Shown here piece by piece: positions 1 to 5,032 of a stretch of 5,032 nucleotides of DNA (the first letter of the stretch is position 1; each line of letters begins with the position of its first letter). Where the stretch lies: the NCBI GenBank assembly GCA_025060055.1, contig JANXCK010000172.1:1-5032 (forward strand). The letters are read 5' to 3'. The notes below the pieces were generated by a model. It saw nothing but the letters and a program-made list of their open reading frames with translations. It was not told the DNA's origin and searched no databases. A program made the translations under genes and the position numbers. Origin of the DNA: Fimbriimonadales bacterium (lineage in GTDB: Bacteria > Armatimonadota > Fimbriimonadia > Fimbriimonadales > GBS-DC).

Positions 1-2
1 GT

Positions 3-1220
3 CAGCAAGTCCGTGTCGTTCACGATGCCGTTTTTGTCAAGGTCTTCGTGGCGTGTGAACCCTGTGCCCGCTGTGTTTATAGCAAGCAGCACTGCTAGCA
101 GGTCGGTGTCGCCCACGCACCCGTCGCCATCGGTATCGCCCGTGCGCCAAGTATCCAGCAGGAACGCCTCGTCGCGTCGCGTCGCTGCGTTGTAGCCGAG
201 TCCTACGATGTAGCGTCCATCGAGCGAGATGCCTCGAGCTTCGCGAAGCGCGGAGCCGCCCGAAAGTAAGTGGGCGTAGGTTTGGTTTAGGTCTTGCATT
301 GTGTTCGTGAGCGCGTCCCAGCAAAAAGCACGGTACGCACGGTTTGCGTCTTCTGCATAGCCGACCACGAACCGTCCATCCGCCGATATGCCGTGTGCAT
401 AGCTGTAGGCTCCGCCCAGAGTGCCAAGGTCGTACATCCGTTGGGCTTGCTGGCTCCATCGGAAGGCGCGGCGGCTCTGGTTGGCGTCGAACGCATAACC
501 GATTACGAACTGTCCGCCCGTTGAGGCGCCGTAGGCGTAGCCGTACGAACCGCCCAAGGTGCCAAGGTTTTGGATAAGCCCGCTCTGCCCGTCCCACAGC
601 ACGGCATACGACCATTCTGGAATGCTTGCCGACCAGCCGACGACGAACCGTCCGTCGGGCGAGACGGCATACGCCCCGCTGCCGCTGCTGTTGGGCAGTG
701 CGTCGAGGCTCTGCATTATCCCTGTGCGCTCATCCCATCGGAACGCGCGATATTCGTCGCGAGCGTTCCGAGCTATGCCGACCACGACGCGCCCGTCTGC
801 CGACACGCTATACGCTCGGCTTTCGATGCCGCCCAGCGTGCCGAGATTGCGCATAATACCCGTCTGTCCATCCCAGCGAAACGCGCGATACTGCGCACTA
901 CTGTTGTAGGCGTAGCCGACCACGAACCGCCCATCTGCCGACACGCCGAAGGCGATGCTGGAACGCCCACCTAAGGTACCGAGGTCTTGCATCGTTCGGG
1001 TGCGCGCGTCCCAGCGGAAGGCACGCCCTTGTCCGCTGGAGTTGTATGCGAAGCCAACCACGAACCGTCCATCGGCAGAGACGCCGTGCGCAACGCTGGA
1101 GCGTCCTCCCAGCGTACCGAGCCAGACGAGCTGCTGCGACTCCCCGTTCGATAACCCGCTTAGCCCAGCACTTAGCATCAGCATCCACTTTACAGCGAAC
1201 CTGTTGACCATTCCTCTCAT
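3..1220 (-). CDS. Secreted HAF-repeat beta-propeller protein with dockerin-like tail (3' end beyond window)
   Basis: The frame starts at ATG 1220 and stays open for 406 codons to the left edge, so the C-terminus is missing. A Shine-Dalgarno GAGGTG lies 5 nt upstream and fixes the start, although a second ATG is at codon 4. Residues 1-27 look like a Sec signal peptide: basic R2, R7 and K11, a WMLMLSAGLSGL core, then SNGES. Residues 34-357 hold seven repeats of the HAF type (LGTLGG, then GVSADGRFVVGYAYN, then RAFRWD). Residues 361-404 hold two calcium-loop motifs like those of dockerin type I. HAF-repeat proteins are a known extracellular family of unknown function. The repeats very likely fold as beta-propeller blades. 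The protein is presumably exported and may be held at the surface or in a complex by its tail. Ligand and role are unknown. The 106 nt between it and yjbQ may hold its own promoter. Confidence 0.9.
   Translation of the reverse strand, partial: MRGMVNRFAVKWMLMLSAGLSGLSNGESQQLVWLGTLGGRSSVAHGVSADGRFVVGFAYNSSGQGRAFRWDARTRTMQDLGTLGGRSSIAFGVSADGRFVVGYAYNSSAQYRAFRWDGQTGIMRNLGTLGGIESRAYSVSADGRVVVGIARNARDEYRAFRWDERTGIMQSLDALPNSSGSGAYAVSPDGRFVVGWSASIPEWSYAVLWDGQSGLIQNLGTLGGSYGYAYGASTGGQFVIGYAFDANQSRRAFRWSQQAQRMYDLGTLGGAYSYAHGISADGRFVVGYAEDANRAYRAFCWDALTNTMQDLNQTYAHLLSGGSALREARGISLDGRYIVGLGYNAATRRDEAFLLDTWRTGDTDGDGCVGDTDLLAVLLAINTAGTGFTRHEDLDKNGIVNDTDLL
9..140 (-). other. Dockerin-like pair of EF-hand calcium loops
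   Basis: Residues 362-373 read DTDGDGCVGDTD and residues 393-404 read DLDKNGIVNDTD. Both have acidic or Asn ligands at loop positions 1, 3, 5 and 12, and each is followed by a Leu-Leu start of a helix (DTDLLAVLLAIN after the first). The loops are 31 residues apart. This is the F-hand layout of dockerin type I domains, which bind calcium. In cellulosomes they dock onto cohesins, but such modules are also common in secreted proteins of bacteria without cellulosomes. The second helix is cut off by the window edge, and a further C-terminal anchor could follow it. Confidence 0.8.
150..1121 (-). repeat. Seven tandem HAF-type repeats, period about 138 nt (46 aa)
   Basis: Repeat units begin at residues 34, 80, 126, 172, 219, 265 and 311 of the secreted protein. 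Every step is 46 residues except one of 47. The consensus is LGTLGG-x(5-7)-G-hydrophobic-SADGRFVVG-x-A-x(7-9)-RAFRWD-x(5)-hydrophobic-M-x-x. Units 1 and 2 share 35 of 46 residues by direct comparison, and the DNA keeps near-identical blocks (for example around 919-940 and 1057-1078), which suggests recent duplication. Unit 4 replaces LGTLGG with LDALPN, unit 5 has STGG for SADG, and unit 6 has FCW (C300) for FRW. Unit 7 is the most divergent, with a LNQTYAHLL opening and an EAFLLD end. Seven units would be the number for a closed seven-bladed propeller; that fold is inferred. Confidence 0.9.
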
Positions 1221-1225
1221 GGTGC

Positions 1226-1231
1226 CACCTC
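1226..1231 (-). promoter_or_regulatory. Ribosome binding site of the HAF-repeat gene
   Basis: On the minus strand GAGGTG matches the anti-Shine-Dalgarno sequence over six bases and is spaced 5 nt from ATG 1220. It is the best ribosome binding site in the window, and it decides this start over the ATG three codons further in. Confidence 0.75.
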
Positions 1232-1326
1232 TGTTGCCCCGCTGCCCGCCATAGAGCGATGCCCATAGTGCAGCGGTTTGATCCAAAGTATGCCACAGCA
1301 TGCGCCTTTCGACGATGTAAAACCTG

Positions 1327-1743
1327 CTATTCTCCCAACACTTGCACATGCACGGTGCGTGTGCGGGGGCGCGTGTCGAAATCGAGCAGCACAATCTGCT
1401 GCCACGCGCCTAAGGTCATTCGCCCGCCGACAATCGGCACGGCGAGCGACGGTCCCAGCAGCGAGGCGCGGATATGCGAGTGCCCATTATCGTCGTGCCA
1501 GCGAGCTTCGTGTGCATACGGGGCATCGCGCGGGGCTATCCGCTCCAGCACGGTCTTCATATCCTGCTCCAGCCCCGACTCGTACTCAATCGTGGTGATG
1601 GCTGCGGTCGAGCCAACGACGAACACCACTGCTACCCCATTTACCACCCCGCTCTCCAGAATCACGCGCTCCACCATGCCCGTGATGTCGAGCATCGCGT
1701 CGTTGCCCTGCGTGGAGACCGTGAACCGACCTGAGTAGACCAT
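1327..1743 (-). CDS. yjbQ: YjbQ/UPF0047 family protein (secondary thiamine-phosphate synthase-like)
   Basis: The product has 138 residues, the usual single-domain length of this family (PF01894), and is complete from ATG 1743 to TAG 1327. Family signatures are visible in order: VVGSTAAITTIEYE (residues 42-55), RWHDDNGHSHIRAS (81-94), LGAWQQI (111-117) and DFDTRPRTR (121-129). The histidines and acidic residues of the central block (H83, D84, D85, H88, H90) are probably the active-site or metal-binding set. Family members can make thiamine phosphate from HMP-PP and THZ-P as a secondary activity, but their main cellular role is unsettled. No signal peptide is seen, so it should be cytoplasmic. 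It starts 20 nt after the methyltransferase/reductase gene, with only a short AGGG 3 nt before the ATG, so translation may depend on the upstream gene. The family call is firm and the function is not. Confidence 0.92.
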   Translation of the reverse strand: MVYSGRFTVSTQGNDAMLDITGMVERVILESGVVNGVAVVFVVGSTAAITTIEYESGLEQDMKTVLERIAPRDAPYAHEARWHDDNGHSHIRASLLGPSLAVPIVGGRMTLGAWQQIVLLDFDTRPRTRTVHVQVLGE

Positions 1744-1763
1744 CAGCCCTAAGTGTACCCCGC

Positions 1764-3650
1764 TCAGCCCAGTGCTTCGATTACTTTTAGCGCGACCTGC
1801 GCGCTGCCTGCAGGCGGCATGAGGTAGACCCCGTGCGCATACGGCGCCGCCTGCTGCACGAACTCCTGCGCTATCGCTATGCCGACTTGAAGCGCCGAGT
1901 CTTCGGGGGCTTCCGCCATCCGACGCAGAACCGATTCGGGAATTCTAATCCCGGGCACTTCGTTATGCATGAACTCGGCGTGGCGCATGCTACGCAGGGG
2001 TAGCACGCCTACAAACCACGGCGTGTTGAGTCGGTGCAGCAGTTCCGCCGTGCGTTCCACGACCGCTATCTCGAACAGCGGCTGCGTGTAGATGAGGTGT
2101 GCCCCTTCATCGATTTTGCGTCGCAGGCGTTCGTCCTCCGCGTCTAAGTCAGGGGCAAGCGGGTTGTATGCAGCGGCGATAGTGAAGTTCGCCTTGACAC
2201 CAATACTGTTGCCTGCCAAGTCGCGCCCCTCGTTGAAGCGGCGCAGAATGCGAACCAGCCCAATTGCGTCCACATCGAACACGCTGGTTGCTGTGGGGTA
2301 GTCGCCAATCTGGGCGGGGTCGCCTGTGATTGCCAGCACGTTGCGGATGCCCAGCGCGTGCGCTCCCAGCAGGTCGGACTGGATTGCCAGCAGGTTGCGG
2401 TCGCGACATGCAAAGTGCATCATCACTTCGATTCCTGCCTCGCGCTGGATGATATGCGAGGTCGCTATCACATTCATCCGCAGGCGCGCCCGCGCCCCGT
2501 CGGAAATGTCGATAAGATGCACGCCGCAGTCTCTTAGCAAGCGTGCGCCCTCGATCACCTTCTGGATTTTTAGTCCGCGTGGTAGATCCAGTTCCACAGT
2601 AATCACACGCTCTTTGCCCAGTCGTTGCGACAGGCGCGACGGCTCAGCGCAGGGCAGCTCCTCTTGGGCGCCGCGCTCGCGGGCGCGGGCAGGGCTAATC
2701 GCTGTGGCGCGTTTGGGTGTTAGCCCACGCACGGCGTGGGCAACGGCGCGGGTGTGTTCAGGCGTCGTACCGCAGCAGCCCCCGACAATCGTTGCACCTG
2801 CCTCCGCCAAGCGCGCGGCATACTTGCCGAAATAGTCAGGATGAATGTCATACACCACCTGTCCCCGCACCAGCTGGGGCAAGCCGGGCGTGGGCATCGC
2901 GCTAATCGGCAGCGCCGTGGCGCCCGCCATCATCCGCACGATATCGAGCATTCGTTGCGGACCAACGATGCAGTTGCCGCCGACGGCGTCCACATCGAGC
3001 TGCTGCGTCTGCTCCGCGAACCGCTCAGGCAAGCCCTCCATGAGCGTCTCGCCGTCCTCCACGAAGCCCTTAGAAGCGATAATCGGCACATCGGGCGCGA
3101 GCCGACGCGCCACGCGAACCGCCAGTGCCAGCTCCTGAGGGTCGATGAAAGTCTCCAAAATCAGCCCATCCACACCGCCTTCTAACAGGGCGCGTATCTG
3201 CTCTTCGAACGCCTGCGCTGCCTCCTCAAAGCGCACCTCGCCCAGCGGCTCCAACGGTTTGCCCACAGGTCCCACCGCGCCGAACACCAGCGCGTCTGCG
3301 CCTACAGCCTCACGCGCCAAGCGCACTGCCTCCCTGTTGATCCGCCGAACCAACTCTGCGGGCGAGCCGAACTGCTCCAGCAGGCTGTAAGCGGGGGGCA
3401 ACTCGCTGCCGCGCTCAGGCAAGTTCAGCAACCGCACACGGTTGGCGTAGTAGGTGTTGGTTTCAATCAGGCGTGCGCCCGCTTCGTAGTATTCGGCATG
3501 CAGGGCGCGAACTACTTCGGGGCGTGTGAGGTTCGCCAGCTCGTAGGGCTGCGGAACACCGCGCAGCGCCAGCATCGTGCCCATCGCGCCGTCCGCCACC
3601 AGCACACCCTGCGCCAGCCGTTGCCGAAACGCCTCGCGGGTCATCCGCAC
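1764..3650 (-). CDS. yitJ: Bifunctional homocysteine S-methyltransferase / 5,10-methylenetetrahydrofolate reductase
   Basis: The product has 628 residues, close to the length of the YitJ-type fusion. Residues 1-305 are the homocysteine-binding zinc TIM barrel. VADGAMGTM (18-26) is the typical opening, and the zinc cysteines are C227 (GGNC) and C292-C293 (GGCCG). Residues 306-345 are an Ala/Arg-rich linker. Residues 346-628 are the FAD-dependent MTHFR (MetF) barrel: ITVELDLPRG (350-359), HFACRDRN (412-419), VLAITGDP (438-445), YTQPLF (521-526) and FVGVLPLRS (546-553). The reductase half makes 5-methyl-THF and the other half methylates homocysteine to methionine in the cytoplasm. There is no cobalamin-binding or SAM-reactivation domain as in MetH. 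The start is GTG 3650, with AGGT 6 nt upstream; ATG 3644, two codons in, is the alternative. It follows the glycosyltransferase by 42 nt, and no SAM or cobalamin riboswitch fits in that gap. All visible key residues are present. Confidence 0.96.
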   Translation of the reverse strand: MRMTREAFRQRLAQGVLVADGAMGTMLALRGVPQPYELANLTRPEVVRALHAEYYEAGARLIETNTYYANRVRLLNLPERGSELPPAYSLLEQFGSPAELVRRINREAVRLAREAVGADALVFGAVGPVGKPLEPLGEVRFEEAAQAFEEQIRALLEGGVDGLILETFIDPQELALAVRVARRLAPDVPIIASKGFVEDGETLMEGLPERFAEQTQQLDVDAVGGNCIVGPQRMLDIVRMMAGATALPISAMPTPGLPQLVRGQVVYDIHPDYFGKYAARLAEAGATIVGGCCGTTPEHTRAVAHAVRGLTPKRATAISPARARERGAQEELPCAEPSRLSQRLGKERVITVELDLPRGLKIQKVIEGARLLRDCGVHLIDISDGARARLRMNVIATSHIIQREAGIEVMMHFACRDRNLLAIQSDLLGAHALGIRNVLAITGDPAQIGDYPTATSVFDVDAIGLVRILRRFNEGRDLAGNSIGVKANFTIAAAYNPLAPDLDAEDERLRRKIDEGAHLIYTQPLFEIAVVERTAELLHRLNTPWFVGVLPLRSMRHAEFMHNEVPGIRIPESVLRRMAEAPEDSALQVGIAIAQEFVQQAAPYAHGVYLMPPAGSAQVALKVIEALG

Positions 3651-3656
3651 AATTCT

Positions 3657-3660
3657 ACCT
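3657..3660 (-). promoter_or_regulatory. Ribosome binding site deciding the GTG start of the methyltransferase/reductase
   Basis: The minus strand reads AGCAGGTAGAATTGTGCGGATG. The AGGT is 6 nt from GTG 3650 but 12 nt from ATG 3644, so spacing favours GTG. The match to the anti-Shine-Dalgarno is short, and the choice changes the product by only two residues. Confidence 0.45.
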
Positions 3661-3692
3661 GCTCGTTATTGTAGCGCTGACAGGCTTCACCT

Positions 3693-4562
3693 TTAGCGGG
3701 AGCCGTGCAGCCGCGCATACGCCACCCGCAACACGCCCCCCAGCCGAATTGCGCCGATGCAGAGCGCGTAGAGCAGCGGGTTGAGCTGCTCACGATAGTG
3801 CTTTCGGTAAAACGCCTCCAGCGCACGATGCGATTCGCGAACTGCGCTGAGGCGCACTTGGCGCGTGCTGGCGCCGCCGTGGTGCAAGATGCAAACCTCT
3901 GGCACAAAGTAGATGCGCCAGCCTGCTTGCTTGACACGATAGCACCAGTCGACATCGTTGAAAAAGAGCGGGAACGCCTCGTCCATCAGCCCCACCTGCT
4001 CAATCACGGCGCGCCGAGTCATCAGGAAGGTCGCCATCGGCTGATCGACTTCGGCAACAGTATCGTAGCGGAACCAGCGCATCCGATAGCCGCCGAGCAG
4101 CCGCGAGTTCGGCAACAAGCGCGCCAGTCCCAGCACCTCGAACAGCAAATTCTTGGGCGTTGGGAAGCCCCGCACCGACGCCTGCACACGCCCGTCAGGG
4201 AAGAGCTGTTTCGCGCCGATGGCGCCCGCTTCAGGATGCGCTCGCAAAAACGCAACCGCTCGATCCAGCGTCGACTCGAAGACCTCTGTGTCGGGATTGA
4301 GCAGCAGGATGAACTCGCCTTGAGCGCGCTGTATCGCCTGATTGTTGCCTCGCGCGTAGCCCAAATTGTGCGCGTTCGCTATCAGAACCACTTGAGGGAA
4401 CTCCGCGCAGACCATCGTCGCGCTGCCGTCGCTGGACGCATTATCAACCACGATGACCTCGAACGATTCAGAGGGCGGGTAGCGATAGAGGGACTGCAGG
4501 CACGCTCGGAGCAGCTCGCGCGTGTTCCAGTTCACGATGCAGATACTGAGAGTCAACGGCAC
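3693..4562 (-). CDS. Family 2 glycosyltransferase (rhamnosyltransferase-like, WbbL type)
   Basis: From GTG 4562 the product has 289 residues, normal for single-domain GT-A enzymes of family GT2, and ends at TAA 3693. Visible motifs are LSICIVNWNT (5-14), the nucleotide-binding VVDNASSDGS (38-47), NLGYARGNN (66-74), the metal-binding LLNPDTEV (87-94), the acceptor-side/base motif FFNDVDWCYR (200-209) and LHHGGAST (226-233). It transfers a sugar from a nucleotide donor, most like the dTDP-rhamnose enzymes of polysaccharide, O-antigen or linker synthesis, but donor and acceptor cannot be read from sequence. It has no signal peptide and should act on the cytoplasmic face of the membrane; the hydrophobic LLYALCIGAIRLGGVLRVAY stretch (263-282) may be amphipathic and membrane-associated. 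The frame is open far upstream to 4904, but that part overlaps the preceding gene and has Arg-rich noise composition, so I reject it. TTG 4556 is an alternative start. Confidence 0.93.
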   Translation of the reverse strand: MPLTLSICIVNWNTRELLRACLQSLYRYPPSESFEVIVVDNASSDGSATMVCAEFPQVVLIANAHNLGYARGNNQAIQRAQGEFILLLNPDTEVFESTLDRAVAFLRAHPEAGAIGAKQLFPDGRVQASVRGFPTPKNLLFEVLGLARLLPNSRLLGGYRMRWFRYDTVAEVDQPMATFLMTRRAVIEQVGLMDEAFPLFFNDVDWCYRVKQAGWRIYFVPEVCILHHGGASTRQVRLSAVRESHRALEAFYRKHYREQLNPLLYALCIGAIRLGGVLRVAYARLHGSR

Positions 4563-4575
4563 GGGAGCGATTATA
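4563..4575 (-). promoter_or_regulatory. Extended -10 promoter giving a probable leaderless glycosyltransferase mRNA
   Basis: The minus strand reads TTGGTATAATCGCTCCCGTG. TATAAT (4575 to 4570) matches the sigma-70 -10 consensus at all six positions and has the TGn extension. It lies 7 nt before the GTG at 4562, so transcription should start at or next to the start codon. There is no purine-rich Shine-Dalgarno sequence between them. The -35 region (near GACTGC or AGACTG) is poor, as is common with extended -10 promoters. The promoter sits in the 79-nt gap after the upstream gene and could drive the glycosyltransferase, yitJ and yjbQ. Confidence 0.6.
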
Positions 4576-4641
4576 CCAATCGGCGTTTCAAGCAGTCTGC
4601 GCAGTGGGCGACGGCGGGTGTGTGGGGGTGCAGAGAGCCGT

Positions 4642-5032
4642 TCATCGTGAGCCTCGTTGCTGCCCGCGTTTGGCTCGATCCGTAAGGTGCTTGACGAACG
4701 CCCCGCAAATCGGGCAGTAGCGCCAGTCGAGCTGCAGGGCGTAGCGACAGTTGGGACAGCGCAGCGGTTGGTCGGGCGCAACGAGGCGACTGGGCGCAGT
4801 GCGCGGGCTTGCCGACGCTGCACGCGGCGACGCAGGCACAGACGCCGCTGGGGCAGCAGCAGGGCGCGCCTGCGGCGGGCTAATCGGCGCGATCCGATAG
4901 CCACCTTCTACTTTCTGCCAGCGTATGCCCGCGCCCTCGCACAGCGCATCTAACGCTGTCTCCACCTCCACGCTGGGTAGGTTCAGCGTGTAGCGCAGGT
5001 CAGGCGCATCGGGAGCGACCTCCACCCTGACG
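4642..5032 (-). CDS. C-terminal part of a protein with possible STN-like domain, Pro/Ala linker and zinc ribbon (5' end beyond window)
   Basis: The frame is open to the right edge and ends at TGA 4642. A GTG at 5025 could serve as a start, but two open codons precede it and the protein probably begins outside. Numbered from that GTG, residues 11-46 (RYTLNLPSVEVETALDALCE, then GAGIRWQKVEGGYRIAP) show the strand-helix-strand pattern of the short STN domain of secretins and TonB receptors: an LNL-PSVEVE-ALDAL segment, then G-I-W and a final YRI strand. Residues 47-88 are a low-complexity Ala/Pro/Ser/Arg linker with no expected fold. Residues 90-107 form a zinc ribbon, CPNC-x10-CPIC (C90, C93, C104, C107), followed by a basic tail. 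The zinc ribbon is clear; the STN match is a judgement from pattern only. The function is unknown, and an adaptor or membrane-associated protein is possible. Confidence 0.75.
   Translation of the reverse strand, partial: VRVEVAPDAPDLRYTLNLPSVEVETALDALCEGAGIRWQKVEGGYRIAPISPPQARPAAAPAASVPASPRAASASPRTAPSRLVAPDQPLRCPNCRYALQLDWRYCPICGAFVKHLTDRAKRGQQRGSR

Noticed and set aside
37..615. 192-codon minus-strand frame across the HAF gene
   Set aside because: It is an alternate-frame copy of the same repeats (Arg-rich with repeated RWTVRGRLC-like strings). The correct frame gives a signal peptide, HAF repeats and calcium loops.
898..1296. 132-codon minus-strand frame starting upstream of the HAF gene
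   Set aside because: Cys/Arg-rich shadow in a different frame from ATG 1220, with no domain and no good ribosome binding site.
1221..1326. Possible promoter (TGGCATACT) or hairpin (ATGC-TGTG-GCAT) ahead of the HAF gene
   Set aside because: The -10 candidate matches only four of six bases and has no -35. The hairpin has only 4 bp, with no convincing run of T after it. A promoter here is plausible by gap length but not shown.
1259..1738. 159-codon plus-strand frame opposite yjbQ
   Set aside because: Ser/Thr/Cys-rich translation without motifs, exactly antisense to the conserved UPF0047 protein.
2326..2835. 169-codon plus-strand frame opposite the MTHFR region
   Set aside because: Antisense shadow of conserved coding sequence, with biased composition and no recognisable domain.
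3651..3692. TACAAT as a promoter for the methyltransferase/reductase, or a riboswitch in the gap
   Set aside because: TACAAT is a fair -10 but lacks a -35 or a TGn extension. The 42-nt gap is too short for a SAM or cobalamin riboswitch.
4600..4641. Terminator or G-quadruplex after the zinc-ribbon gene
   Set aside because: ACGGC and GCCGT can pair, but over a 21-nt loop without a following T-run. The G-rich plus strand has only three clear G-runs.
3705..4685. 326-codon open frame on the plus strand
   Set aside because: It lies antisense over the well-supported glycosyltransferase and into the zinc-ribbon gene. Its translation is rich in Arg, His, Ala and Gln with no motif, as expected for a GC-rich shadow frame.
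4563..4904. N-terminal extension of the glycosyltransferase frame to ATG 4904
   Set aside because: The extra 114 residues are Arg/Ala-rich, overlap the zinc-ribbon gene in another frame, and have no family match. The GT2 domain begins naturally just after GTG 4562.

Overview
The window comes from a GC-rich bacterial chromosome. All five recognisable genes lie on the minus strand, so the order of transcription runs from high to low coordinates. The best guess at the source is Armatimonadota or a similar, often thermophilic, lineage. That guess rests on three things: a secreted HAF-repeat protein ending in a dockerin-like D-x-D-G-D-G...DTDLLAVLLA tail, a bifunctional homocysteine methyltransferase/methylenetetrahydrofolate reductase, and a leaderless-looking promoter. 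It is an inference from style and was not tested by any search.

Layout in transcription order. (1) 4642-5032 is the 3' end of a gene cut by the window edge. It encodes a possible STN-like fold, an Ala/Pro/Ser-rich linker and a four-cysteine zinc ribbon. (2) A 79-nt gap carries TGGTATAAT, an extended -10 element, only 7 nt ahead of the GTG start of (3) a family 2 glycosyltransferase (3693-4562). (4) After 42 nt comes a complete homocysteine S-methyltransferase/MTHFR fusion (1764-3650). (5) After 20 nt comes a YjbQ/UPF0047 protein (1327-1743). (6) After 106 nt comes a secreted protein (start at 1220) that runs off the left edge. It has a signal peptide, seven HAF-type repeats with a 46-47 residue period, then two EF-hand-like dockerin loops. 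This last gene is open to the window edge without a stop, so a search limited to closed reading frames would miss it.

The glycosyltransferase, the methyltransferase/reductase and YjbQ are close enough to share a transcript that could begin at the leaderless promoter. Only the methyltransferase/reductase has a clear metabolic role (one-carbon units to methionine). The glycosyltransferase, probably for a surface glycan, and the HAF protein look like neighbours rather than partners. I see no RNA gene, CRISPR array, mobile element, attachment site, riboswitch or convincing terminator, and no gene-free stretch longer than 106 nt.

I did not find an undescribed multi-gene system. The points most worth a second look are the seven-repeat propeller with a dockerin-like tail, the leaderless promoter, the possible STN/zinc-ribbon combination, and how the cobalamin-free methyltransferase/reductase fusion obtains its methyl group.
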